DNA of 6,007 nucleotides from positions 1 through 6,007 of the forward strand of contig NZ_NUNF01000049.1 in the NCBI RefSeq assembly GCF_002585305.1, read 5' to 3'. The stretch comes from Bacillus sp. AFS037270. GTDB lineage: Bacteria; Bacillota; Bacilli; Bacillales_B; DSM-18226. Made by a program: the position numbers and the translations under genes. Positions 1-5,974 of the stretch are shown in pieces. A model generated the notes under the pieces. That model made no database searches. It was not told the origin of the DNA and saw only the letters and a list, made by a program, of their open reading frames with translations. Position 1 is the stretch's first letter. The number at the start of each line of letters is the position of its first letter.

Positions 1-111
1 TAAACTGAGGGAGTTGAAGAAAGTATAAAGAATTTAAAGTATTACACCTGAAAAATCCCTTCCGCTTCAATCAACCCGTTAAAAATCAACAATAATCTTT
101 AACACAGTCAT
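1..111. other. Left flank with no recognised gene
   Basis: AT-rich sequence beyond the terminator. I see no convincing coding frame with a ribosome-binding site on either strand, and no repeat or RNA gene. Confidence 0.5.
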
Positions 112-144
112 TAAAAAAGAAGCTGCCCAGCAGTTTGAGCAGCT
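112..144 (-). terminator. Rho-independent terminator ending the unit
   Basis: On the minus strand AGCTGCTC pairs with GGGCAGCT (eight pairs including one G-U) around an eight-base loop, followed directly by TCTTTTTTAA. This is the expected shape of an intrinsic terminator. It lies about 118 bases after the transporter stop, and the opposite strand lacks a T run, so it acts for the minus-strand genes. Confidence 0.85.
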
Positions 145-262
145 CATTTAGTGGATTAGTATAAGATTTGTTCTTGTGCCATTTCGGTCCGCTTATGTTA
201 TTTTTAAGTATTCGTGGACATGAAAACCTCTATTTTTAACTTTTTATAAGCTTATATGAATC

Positions 263-1585
263 TTAAATGTTAATAGAATGGTTATCTATTTTTCCTAGAT
301 TACTGTTTGTTTTAGGAACAATAGGTTCAACTTTGCCAAGCCAAAAGAGATAGGTTAAGGCGCCGATTAAGGTAGCAGTTCCTGACACTATAAGTGCAGG
401 GGTAAATGAGTGGGTAGTAGAAATTATAAAACCGGTTACAATCGGACCCAAAATGCCACCCATATTTGACACACAGTTTTGAAGTCCTCCAACAACTGAA
501 GTCATATTTACCGGGGCTACGTCTCCAGGAAGTGACCAAATAGCACAAGCAGCAGTCGTTAAACCCGCATAGGAAATCGATAGTAAAGCGATAGAAAGAA
601 CAGCAGAATTAACCAGCCCCGCAAAAGCAATCGAGGTTGCCAACAACATTCCTCCACCCAGGTTCAATTTACGAACAAAGGTTAAGGAATAGCCTTTAGC
701 GTAAAGACGGTCGGAAAACCAGCCCGCTAAAAGTTCAGCAACTAGACCAAAAAGTGGAGGAATCATGGATACCCAACCCATTTTCATCAATTGGAAGCCT
801 CGTTCTTGTACAAGATAGGTCGGGAACCAAGTGATAAAGAAATAAATGGCATAGTTTAACATAAAAAACCCAACACACATTGCTAAAATATTACGGTATT
901 TAAGAAGTTGATACCATTTCATTGGCTGCTCTTTAGCAAGACCTTCCTTTTTTATCTGACCATCACGAATATAGGTTAATTCTTCTTTGTTTACATACAA
1001 ATGCTTTTCCGGATCACGATAATAGGCCCACCAAACGGCTACCCAAATTAATCCTAACAGACCAGATACAATAAACGGAACTTTCCATCCAAAAGCAGTC
1101 ATTAACCAAACAACAAACGGCATGGCTATTGCCGTACCTACTTTAGAACCGCTGTCGAAAATAGCAGACACTCTTGTACGTTCTTTATCAGGGAACCATT
1201 TTGCAGTCACACCGGCATTGCTTGGATATGCTCCTGCCTCACCCATTCCCAATAAGGAACGAAATATGATGAGGGATTTCATTCCTTGGCTAACAGCTGT
1301 CAATGCCGTAGCAATGGACCACCAGGCGACGCTTAAAGCAAGTGAGAACCGCTGTCCTACTTTATCAGCCAGCCAGCCTGCAGGAATTTGAAACAACGCA
1401 TAGGTCCAAAAGAAAGCAGACATGACTATTCCCATTTCAGCAGCATTTATTCCAAATTCCTTCATTATAGACGGAGTGGTGGCAGATAGGACTGTACGGT
1501 CCAAATAATTAATGGCTATGGCTGCCCACATGAATACGGCAATCTTCCATCGAACTTTCGTTCTTTTTTGATTTATTTCTCTCAT
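263..1585 (-). CDS. MFS sugar-acid:proton symporter (anion:cation symporter family)
   Basis: A 440-residue inner-membrane transporter with about twelve hydrophobic helices in two six-helix halves joined by a charged loop near 195-232. It belongs to the anion:cation symporter branch that imports hexuronates, glucarate/galactarate and galactonate (GudP, ExuT, DgoT). Family marks are NYLDR (26-30) in helix 1, motif A GWLADKVGQR (70-79) after helix 2, and FRSLLGMGEAGAYPS (108-122) in helix 4. The residues important in E. coli DgoT (D46, R47, R126, E133) correspond to D29, R30, R109 and E116 with a constant 17-residue offset. The start is ATG 1585 with GGAGG seven bases upstream; the longer frame from 1618 would begin inside the cre box. 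It is separated from the enzyme genes by 257 bases and has its own likely promoter. The substrate is presumably the same acid the enzymes degrade, which is inferred from position. Confidence 0.9.
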   Translation of the reverse strand: MREINQKRTKVRWKIAVFMWAAIAINYLDRTVLSATTPSIMKEFGINAAEMGIVMSAFFWTYALFQIPAGWLADKVGQRFSLALSVAWWSIATALTAVSQGMKSLIIFRSLLGMGEAGAYPSNAGVTAKWFPDKERTRVSAIFDSGSKVGTAIAMPFVVWLMTAFGWKVPFIVSGLLGLIWVAVWWAYYRDPEKHLYVNKEELTYIRDGQIKKEGLAKEQPMKWYQLLKYRNILAMCVGFFMLNYAIYFFITWFPTYLVQERGFQLMKMGWVSMIPPLFGLVAELLAGWFSDRLYAKGYSLTFVRKLNLGGGMLLATSIAFAGLVNSAVLSIALLSISYAGLTTAACAIWSLPGDVAPVNMTSVVGGLQNCVSNMGGILGPIVTGFIISTTHSFTPALIVSGTATLIGALTYLFWLGKVEPIVPKTNSNLGKIDNHSINI

Positions 1586-1592
1586 TTTAAAA

Positions 1593-1597
1593 CCTCC
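1593..1597 (-). promoter_or_regulatory. Ribosome-binding site fixing the transporter start
   Basis: GGAGG lies seven bases before ATG 1585. The alternative ATG at 1618 lies within the cre box and would put this site inside the coding region. Confidence 0.85.
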
Positions 1598-1603
1598 AAT
1601 TAT

Positions 1604-1617
1604 TGAAATCGCTTCCA
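1604..1617. promoter_or_regulatory. cre box (CcpA catabolite-repression operator)
   Basis: TGAAATCGCTTCCA on the plus strand (TGGAAGCGATTTCA on the minus) matches the Bacillus cre consensus TGWAANCGNTNWCA with a single mismatch in either orientation. It lies between the probable transcription start near 1626 and the ribosome-binding site of the transporter gene, where bound CcpA would block initiation or early elongation. Another LacI-family regulator with the same CG-centred operator type is possible. Confidence 0.78.
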
Positions 1618-1632
1618 TATTAAATTAAGAAT

Positions 1633-1641
1633 ATTATAACA
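1633..1641 (-). promoter_or_regulatory. Extended -10 vegetative (SigA) promoter for the transporter gene
   Basis: TGTTATAAT on the minus strand is a perfect TGnTATAAT extended -10 element, predicting a start near 1626 and a leader of about 41 bases. The -35 region at 17-18 bases spacing (about 1656-1662) is poor, which an extended -10 can tolerate. The cre box immediately downstream supports a real promoter here. Confidence 0.6.
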
Positions 1642-1795
1642 ATTTCAGACATTCCTTGGTTAATCAAATGATAGATAGCCATCGTGTAAAGTCTAAAGAG
1701 GAAAAAATTCTGAGTCTTACAATTTTCTTCTATATTTCTAATCAATTAAACACAATCGCAAGATTAATAAATGAACCTTTTTAACTTAATGCCGT

Positions 1796-1825
1796 CCCCC
1801 TAAAATCTAAGAAGATTTTAGGGGG
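1796..1825 (-). terminator. 13-bp perfect stem-loop after the dehydrogenase gene
   Basis: CCCCCTAAAATCT and AGATTTTAGGGGG form a perfect 13-bp stem with a four-base loop, starting 17 bases after the dehydrogenase stop. No T tract follows on the minus strand (ACGGCATTAAG), so it is not a classical intrinsic terminator. It may act as a partial terminator, or as a 3' stabiliser or processing site separating strong enzyme expression from the transporter gene. Confidence 0.6.
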
Positions 1826-1842
1826 TTAATAAATCTATCTTT

Positions 1843-3309
1843 CTATGCTTTTACAAATACTGTTTTGATTGCGGTAAAGAATTCGACCGCAGCCTGGCCC
1901 TGCTCACGGGAGTGCGAGCTGGACTGTTTCATGCCGCCAAATGGTGCCTGTAATTCAACACCCGCAGTTTCCGCGTTAATCCGTACAAGTCCAGCCTCGA
2001 TGTCGTTGATAAACGACATCATGGTGCCGATGTCTTTTGTATAAATGGAGGCACTAAGCCCGTACTCGACATCATTAGCCTGCGTTAACGCTTCTTCTAT
2101 TGATTCCACTTTAATAAGAGCCAGCACCGGACCAAAGATCTCCTCCTGGGCAATGACCATTCCATTCGTAACCTCTTCAAATATGGCAGGCTGGACAAAA
2201 AAGCCGTTTTCGCCTCCGTTCTCCGTGTACCGTTCACCGCCGTATATTAATCTTGCACCCTCTGCTTTCCCTTTTTCAATATACGAGAGTACGGTATTCA
2301 TCTGATTCTCACTGGCACATGGTCCCATCCATGAAGTGCCTTCCATGCCGTTTCCAATTGTAATTTCTTTGACCTGTTCAAGCAGTTTCTCTTTAAATGC
2401 ATCGTATATTTCTGCCTGAACAAATACCCGGCTTGTAGCAGTACATTTTTGTCCTGTCGAACGAAGGCCGCCGCTAATTGTTCCTTCTACCGCCAGATCT
2501 AAATCCGCATCTGCTGTAATAATGACAGGATTTTTCCCGCCCATTTCCAGCTGATATTTTGCTCCGCGGGCCAGAGCTGCCTGACCAATTTGTTTCCCAG
2601 TGGCATTGGAACCTGTAAACGTAATGCCGTTTACGTCTGAGTGGTTGACGATTGCTGTTCCGACTTCGGATCCAGCTCCGGTAACCATATTGACTACACC
2701 AGCCGGGATGCCGGCCTCATGCATACACTCCATAATCTTTGCGGCTGTAACAGCTGCTTCCTGTGCCGGTTTAATCACAACAGTATTCCCATAAATTAAG
2801 GCAGGGGCCATCTTCCAGATCGGAATGGCTACCGGAAAATTCCAAGGAGAAATTACACCGATGACTCCAAGCGGAACGCGTGTCGTAAACATTAACGCCT
2901 TGCTGTCAGTGGCTGGTATCACATCACCCGCTTTGCGCATCCCCTCACCAGCATAGTAACGGAGGATGGCAATCCCGCGCATTGTCTCTCCTTTTGCTTC
3001 AGGGAACGTTTTACCCATCTCTCTTGTCATCGTTTCGGCAACCTCTTCAAGTCGCCTTTCCAAACTATTTGCTATTTTATAGAGATAATCACCTCGTTCT
3101 GCTCCTGAAAGACGGCGCCATTCTTTTTGCGCACTCTTGGCTGCAGCCACTGCCCTGTCAACATCTTCCCCTGTCGAGCACTGTACGTAGCCGACGATTT
3201 CATTTTTATTGGCAGGATTAATGGCTGCGGCTACTTTATTTCTGAGGGATGATACCCATTCTCCGTTAATATAGTTAAGATGGGTTTTTACCTGAACTGA
3301 AGTGGTCAT
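1843..3309 (-). CDS. gucD: 2,5-dioxopentanoate (alpha-ketoglutarate semialdehyde) dehydrogenase
   Basis: Cytosolic NAD(P)-dependent aldehyde dehydrogenase that oxidises 2,5-dioxopentanoate to 2-oxoglutarate, the last step into the TCA cycle. The 488-residue product has the length and much of the sequence I recall for Bacillus subtilis YcbD/GucD, including the shared C-terminal stretch [18 protein letters not shown]. Catalytic features of the superfamily are all present: N157 in SPWNFP, K180 in VIKPA, the cofactor motif FTGSNATG (231-238), E255 in LEMGGKNP, nucleophile C289 in [11 protein letters not shown] and E390 in QEEIFGPVL. The frame extends 20 codons upstream to 3369, but ATG 3309 has AAAGGAG eight bases before it and the family N-terminus (NYINGEWV) follows at once. 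It lies 22 bases after the dehydratase gene, so it is co-transcribed. Third-position GC looks somewhat higher than in the transporter gene, judged by eye only. Confidence 0.92.
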   Translation of the reverse strand: MTTSVQVKTHLNYINGEWVSSLRNKVAAAINPANKNEIVGYVQCSTGEDVDRAVAAAKSAQKEWRRLSGAERGDYLYKIANSLERRLEEVAETMTREMGKTFPEAKGETMRGIAILRYYAGEGMRKAGDVIPATDSKALMFTTRVPLGVIGVISPWNFPVAIPIWKMAPALIYGNTVVIKPAQEAAVTAAKIMECMHEAGIPAGVVNMVTGAGSEVGTAIVNHSDVNGITFTGSNATGKQIGQAALARGAKYQLEMGGKNPVIITADADLDLAVEGTISGGLRSTGQKCTATSRVFVQAEIYDAFKEKLLEQVKEITIGNGMEGTSWMGPCASENQMNTVLSYIEKGKAEGARLIYGGERYTENGGENGFFVQPAIFEEVTNGMVIAQEEIFGPVLALIKVESIEEALTQANDVEYGLSASIYTKDIGTMMSFINDIEAGLVRINAETAGVELQAPFGGMKQSSSHSREQGQAAVEFFTAIKTVFVKA

Positions 3310-3317
3310 GATTAAAA

Positions 3318-3324
3318 CTCCTTT
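3318..3324 (-). promoter_or_regulatory. Ribosome-binding site fixing the dehydrogenase start
   Basis: AAAGGAG lies eight bases before ATG 3309 in the 22-base gap after the dehydratase stop. It rules against the longer frame from 3369, which would overlap the preceding gene. Confidence 0.85.
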
Positions 3325-3331
3325 CCATATT

Positions 3332-4501
3332 CTAAAATGTAGGGCCAATACGCCAAATACCAAAATCATACTGTTTCAGAATTTCTGCTTTCGTGAGCTT
3401 TCCAGAAGCAACAAGCTCAATTTCATCAAAAATATGCTGGCCAACCGACTCAATTGATTCAATGCCTTCGATAATCGTTCCGGCATTCAAATCGATGTTA
3501 TCTCCCATTCTTTCATAAATTCCAGTGTTGGTTGCAATTTTGATAACAGGAGCAATAGGTGATCCGGTAGGTGTACCTCTCCCTGTAGTAAACAATACAA
3601 TTTGGGCTCCACCAGCCACCATCCCCGTTAGCTGTTCAATATCATGTCCCGGAGTATCCATCCAAACCAGACCTTTTTTGGATGGGACTTGTGCATAATC
3701 GATCACTTCTTGTAAAGGGCTGCTGCCAGACTTATTGGAAGCACCTAACGATTTTTCTTCGAGAGAACTCAACCCTCCCTTGATATTTCCAGGGCTTGGA
3801 TTCCCTGTACGGATATCTACTCCCATCATGATGGCCCGATTTTCCATAGCACCGATTACTTCATATACTCGCTTGGCTGTCCTGTCATCGACTGCACGTT
3901 GTGCCAATAGATGTTCAGCACCAATTAGTTCTGTCGTTTCTGCTAATATCGCAGTTCCTCCGTGATTAACAAGCATGTCGCTAACGACTCCTACGGCTGG
4001 ATTGGCTGATAGACCGGAACATGCATCCGAACCGCCGCACTCGGTGCCGATAATGAGCTCACTGAAATCACAGAGTTCCTTCATTTGTGCGGAAGCATCT
4101 TGTACCATTTTCACTGCTATTCTAGATCCTTCAGCGATGGCACCAAGTGTTCCATTGTGCTCCTGAATGGAAACCACTTCAACCGGCTTTCCTGTCTTGG
4201 CTATCTCTCCTGCAACACTGCGTGCTTGATGGGTTTCGCAGCCAAGTCCTAGAACTACCACGCCATAAACATTTGGATTGGCCCCCATTCCTACATAAGT
4301 ACGGAATGTTTGATCATAATCTACACCTACCTGTGCGCATCCATGCTGATGTATAAAAGAGACCGTGCCTTGCACTAATTCGGTAATTTGTTTTGCTGCC
4401 TGGGTTGCACAAGTAATCGTAGGTAAGATTAACACGTGGTTTCTTATCCCTACTTGACCGTTTGGGCGCCTATATCCCCAAAACTTCTTTCCACTACTCA
4501 A
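3332..4501 (-). CDS. UxaA-family sugar-acid dehydratase large (catalytic) subunit
   Basis: Predicted metal-dependent dehydratase chain removing water from a sugar acid (probably a pentonate) to give the 2-keto-3-deoxy acid. The 389 residues carry the family signature in order: [20 protein letters not shown] (9-28), HQHGCAQVG (51-59), GLGCE (85-89), [18 protein letters not shown] (152-169), [20 protein letters not shown] (234-253), MDTPGHD (281-287), [10 protein letters not shown] (304-313) and NIDLNAG (335-341). Conserved cysteines C55, C88 and C155 are present. I start it at TTG 4501, not at the in-frame ATG 4585. Similarity begins at about residue 6 after the TTG, a GGGGGGA site lies five bases upstream, the length then fits two-chain family members, and the overlap with the small subunit drops from 92 to 8 bases. 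The SuyB-type sulfo-lyase alternative is disfavoured by context. Substrate is not determinable from sequence. Confidence 0.87.
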   Translation of the reverse strand: MSSGKKFWGYRRPNGQVGIRNHVLILPTITCATQAAKQITELVQGTVSFIHQHGCAQVGVDYDQTFRTYVGMGANPNVYGVVVLGLGCETHQARSVAGEIAKTGKPVEVVSIQEHNGTLGAIAEGSRIAVKMVQDASAQMKELCDFSELIIGTECGGSDACSGLSANPAVGVVSDMLVNHGGTAILAETTELIGAEHLLAQRAVDDRTAKRVYEVIGAMENRAIMMGVDIRTGNPSPGNIKGGLSSLEEKSLGASNKSGSSPLQEVIDYAQVPSKKGLVWMDTPGHDIEQLTGMVAGGAQIVLFTTGRGTPTGSPIAPVIKIATNTGIYERMGDNIDLNAGTIIEGIESIESVGQHIFDEIELVASGKLTKAEILKQYDFGIWRIGPTF

Positions 4502-4793
4502 CTTTATCCCCCCGTCCTCTTTTTCCTTCCAGATTGTGAATATGAACATGTTCACCAATATCAATCTTTGTAGTGGCTGAACCAATCACCTCACCATATT
4601 TAAGAATATCCTCCCCCTTGGAGATCGTCTTGACAGCGAATTTATGCCCGAATTCAATTTTTTCCTTTAATTCAACGTCAAAGCTGTTCCCCTGGCATGT
4701 GACCTTGACATGACTCCCTGCTGGAATACTCTCTAAAGCCACAGCCACTTTATCATTCGGCTTCATCATCACCGTTTTAAAAGCTGTACTCAT
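4494..4793 (-). CDS. UxaA-family dehydratase small subunit (SAF domain)
   Basis: A 99-residue protein consisting almost entirely of a SAF domain, equivalent to the N-terminal part of altronate dehydratase UxaA and galactarate dehydratase, here as a separate chain. Family features are GHKFAVKTISKGEDILKYG near 49-67, then IG near 70, and the histidine-rich end GEHVHIHNLEG near 80-90. The start is ATG at 4793 with AGGGGAG seven bases upstream; methionines 9 and 10 are possible alternatives without as good a site. Its stop codon overlaps the start of the large subunit by eight bases, which suggests translational coupling and a stable two-chain enzyme. In the related sulfolactate sulfo-lyase the same split occurs (SuyA/SuyB), so homology alone allows that role. 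The neighbouring KdaD-like dehydratase and semialdehyde dehydrogenase favour a sugar-acid substrate. Confidence 0.85.
   Translation of the reverse strand: MSTAFKTVMMKPNDKVAVALESIPAGSHVKVTCQGNSFDVELKEKIEFGHKFAVKTISKGEDILKYGEVIGSATTKIDIGEHVHIHNLEGKRGRGDKVE
4507..4513 (-). promoter_or_regulatory. Ribosome-binding site supporting the TTG start of the large subunit
   Basis: GGGGGGA lies five bases before TTG 4501, inside the last codons of the small subunit. A G run can pair with the CCUCC of 16S rRNA through one G-U pair. It is weaker than the other sites in the window, which suits initiation coupled to translation of the small subunit. Confidence 0.6.
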
Positions 4794-4800
4794 CTTAAAT

Positions 4801-4807
4801 CTCCCCT
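4801..4807 (-). promoter_or_regulatory. Ribosome-binding site of the SAF small subunit
   Basis: AGGGGAG lies seven bases before ATG 4793 and supports that start over methionines 9 and 10. Confidence 0.7.
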
Positions 4808-4848
4808 GCTTTATATTGGTCTTCTTTTAAAAATAGTTAGAGAATGGC

Positions 4849-5748
4849 TTACAAATTGTGTACAACGTTTTTTGCAAGATGGACAGTATTTTGTAAAACC
4901 CCAATATCAGATATGTTAATTTCTATTTGGTCTCCATCTGTTAACGTAAATTCATTTGGGGGAACAATACATGTGCCTGTCAATAAAACAGTGCCGTTAA
5001 AAATCTGATTATCTTTAAGGAGATATGAAACAAGCTCGTCAAATTTCCGCTTTAACTGGCGGGTATTAGCGCTCCCTTCCACCACTTTTTCGCCGTTCCG
5101 ATAGATTCTGCAGGTAATTTCAAATTGATAAGGATCTCGAACCGCATCAGATAGAAGAATGGCTGGACCAATAGAACAGGAATTTCTCCAGATTTTTGCC
5201 TGGGGTAAATAAAGCGGGTTTTCCCCCTCAATATCACGGCAGCTCAGGTCATTTCCAATGGTATAACCTAAAATTTCTCCCTCGCTATTAATGACAAGCC
5301 CTAATTCTGGCTCAGGGATCTGCCACTTAGAATCACTTCGAAGATATAGCTTATCATTTGGACCCACTGTCCTTGCGGCTGTGGATTTAAGAAAAATTTC
5401 AGGACGTTTGGCATCATAGACCTTGTCATAGACAGTGGTTAAACCGTTTATACCTTCAATAGATTCGAAGTTTCTGGCGTCCCTGCTTCTTTCATATGTA
5501 ACACCGGCTGCCCACACTTCAGGAGCTTCAATCGGAACGAGCAATGATAGTTTATCTAGAGATTGTGATATTGGATCTAAGGTAGAGATAACGCTTTCAA
5601 CAAAGTGAAGAAGAGAAGTATCATGATCTTTTGCTTGCTGAGCTAACTCAAAGAAGTCTTTTTGCGGCAGTGAATAGATACGCCCCTCATTTGTTAAAGC
5701 AGCAAGAACTGGAACTGACTTTTCATTTAAATAAGAAATAATACGCAT
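4849..5748 (-). CDS. kdaD: FAH-family 2-keto-3-deoxy-pentonate dehydratase (KdaD-like)
   Basis: Predicted cytosolic Mg-dependent enzyme of the fumarylacetoacetate hydrolase superfamily that dehydrates a 2-keto-3-deoxy-pentonate to 2,5-dioxopentanoate. The 299-residue product closely matches, from memory, the Sulfolobus 2-keto-3-deoxy-D-arabinonate dehydratase (298 aa): PEVWAAGVTYERSRD near 76-90, KVYDAKRPEIFLK near 109-121, PEPELGLV near 145-152 and ENPLYLPQAKIW near 176-187. The known Mg ligands and catalytic residues of that enzyme (E143, E145, D164, E114, K182) correspond here to E146, E148, D167, E117 and K185, a uniform +3 shift. The start is ATG at 5748, chosen because AAGGAGG lies 5 bases upstream and the length then fits the family. 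The frame stays open to an ATG at 5871, but that lies upstream of the sigma-54 promoter. First gene of the unit, 55 bases before the next. The family and reaction type look secure; the stereoisomer used is inferred only. Confidence 0.87.
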   Translation of the reverse strand: MRIISYLNEKSVPVLAALTNEGRIYSLPQKDFFELAQQAKDHDTSLLHFVESVISTLDPISQSLDKLSLLVPIEAPEVWAAGVTYERSRDARNFESIEGINGLTTVYDKVYDAKRPEIFLKSTAARTVGPNDKLYLRSDSKWQIPEPELGLVINSEGEILGYTIGNDLSCRDIEGENPLYLPQAKIWRNSCSIGPAILLSDAVRDPYQFEITCRIYRNGEKVVEGSANTRQLKRKFDELVSYLLKDNQIFNGTVLLTGTCIVPPNEFTLTDGDQIEINISDIGVLQNTVHLAKNVVHNL

Positions 5749-5752
5749 AAAA

Positions 5753-5760
5753 TCCTCCTT
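5753..5760 (-). promoter_or_regulatory. Ribosome-binding site fixing the KdaD-like start
   Basis: AAGGAGGA, a near-complete anti-16S match, ends four to five bases before ATG 5748. It decides for this start over the in-frame ATG at 5871. Confidence 0.85.
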
Positions 5761-5771
5761 TAAAATATTAA

Positions 5772-5794
5772 TTACAGTGTTTAAACTGTTGTAA
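5772..5794 (-). promoter_or_regulatory. Imperfect dyad in the leader of the enzyme genes
   Basis: TTACA at one end and TGTAA at the other frame a core containing GTTTAAAC. On the minus strand the arms can pair over seven bases with a two-base bulge and a TTAAAC loop. The dyad lies in the predicted 5' leader, 24-46 bases before the start codon. It could be a repressor operator (for example of a GntR-type sugar-acid regulator) or a weak RNA hairpin; nothing distinguishes these. Confidence 0.3.
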
Positions 5795-5835
5795 CCCTCC
5801 CAATTAAATTTGTCTTGCGTTCTCATTAATTTTAA

Positions 5836-5853
5836 ATGCAAATTTCGTGCCAA
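5836..5853 (-). promoter_or_regulatory. Sigma-54 (SigL/RpoN) -24/-12 promoter
   Basis: The minus strand reads TTGGCACGAAATTTGCAT, which fits the sigma-54 consensus YTGGCACGrNNNTTGCW at every defined position. GG of the -24 element (5851-5850) and GC of the -12 element (5839-5838) are separated by the required ten bases. Transcription should start near 5826, giving a leader of about 78 bases before the KdaD-like gene. Sigma-54 promoters need an ATP-dependent enhancer-binding activator; no such gene lies in the window, so it must be encoded elsewhere, most likely upstream of 6007. Confidence 0.88.
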
Positions 5854-5861
5854 AAAGAAAG

Positions 5862-5871
5862 ATGATATCAT
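5862..5871. promoter_or_regulatory. Perfect 10-bp palindrome abutting the -24 element
   Basis: ATGATATCAT is a perfect palindrome ending nine bases before the TGGCACG of the sigma-54 promoter. An eleven-base T run on the minus strand (5887-5877) lies just upstream. Together they could be a regulator half-site plus a bent or flexible spacer between activator site and promoter. Function is inferred only. Confidence 0.25.
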
Positions 5872-5895
5872 TTTTCAAAAAAAAAAACACCAAAC

Positions 5896-5930
5896 AACCT
5901 ATCAAATCAAGGTTTGTCATGCTCCAACAA
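5896..5930 (-). promoter_or_regulatory. Candidate upstream activator site for the sigma-54 promoter
   Basis: Two short inverted repeats lie side by side about 70-105 bases before the predicted transcription start: TTGT-N9-ACAA (5930-5914) and AACCT-N9-AGGTT (5914-5896). Position and symmetry suit an enhancer-binding protein, but the arms are only four and five bases, so chance is a real possibility in AT-rich DNA. Confidence 0.25.
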
Positions 5931-5974
5931 TAATAACTCCATCACATTAAAGAACAATAAACTATTTAATTTAA

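Noticed and set aside
245..256. Perfect palindrome TATAAGCTTATA just after the transporter stop
   Set aside because: There is no loop and no T tract on the minus strand, so it does not form a terminator hairpin; short AT-rich palindromes are common by chance.
327..548. Short minus-strand frame inside the transporter gene
   Set aside because: It is an out-of-frame shadow of the well-supported transporter, with no recognisable domain.
1122..1391. Plus-strand open frame inside the transporter gene, and similar ones inside the dehydrogenase (2045-2305, 2600-2794, 2982-3221) and dehydratase (3735-4356)
   Set aside because: They are antisense shadows of strongly supported genes, with no recognisable domain.
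1586..1618. In-frame extension of the transporter to ATG 1618
   Set aside because: It would start inside the cre box and bury the GGAGG site; eleven extra residues are not expected in the family.
2615..2634. Inverted repeat GTAAACG-N6-CGTTTAC
   Set aside because: It lies in conserved coding sequence around the FTGSNATG cofactor motif of the dehydrogenase and is adequately explained by codon use.
3310..3369. In-frame extension of the dehydrogenase to 3369
   Set aside because: It overlaps the end of the dehydratase gene and lies before the clear AAAGGAG site that serves ATG 3309.
4502..4585. In-frame extension of the dehydratase large subunit to ATG 4585
   Set aside because: It would overlap the small subunit by 92 bases and the extra 28 residues have no family counterpart; the TTG at 4501 fits better.
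3332..4793. SuyAB sulfolactate sulfo-lyase identity for the two dehydratase chains
   Set aside because: The two-chain layout fits, but there are no sulfonate genes nearby, and KdaD plus semialdehyde dehydrogenase point to a sugar acid; kept only as an alternative.
5052..5237. Short minus-strand frame inside the KdaD-like gene
   Set aside because: It is an out-of-frame shadow of a conserved coding region.
5811..5825. cre-like TGAGAACGCAAGACA in the leader of the first gene
   Set aside because: The half-site spacing is one base too long and several conserved positions disagree with the consensus.
5749..5871. In-frame N-terminal extension of the KdaD-like protein to ATG 5871
   Set aside because: The ATG lies upstream of the sigma-54 -24 element, the added 41 residues do not match the family, and a strong ribosome-binding site precedes ATG 5748.
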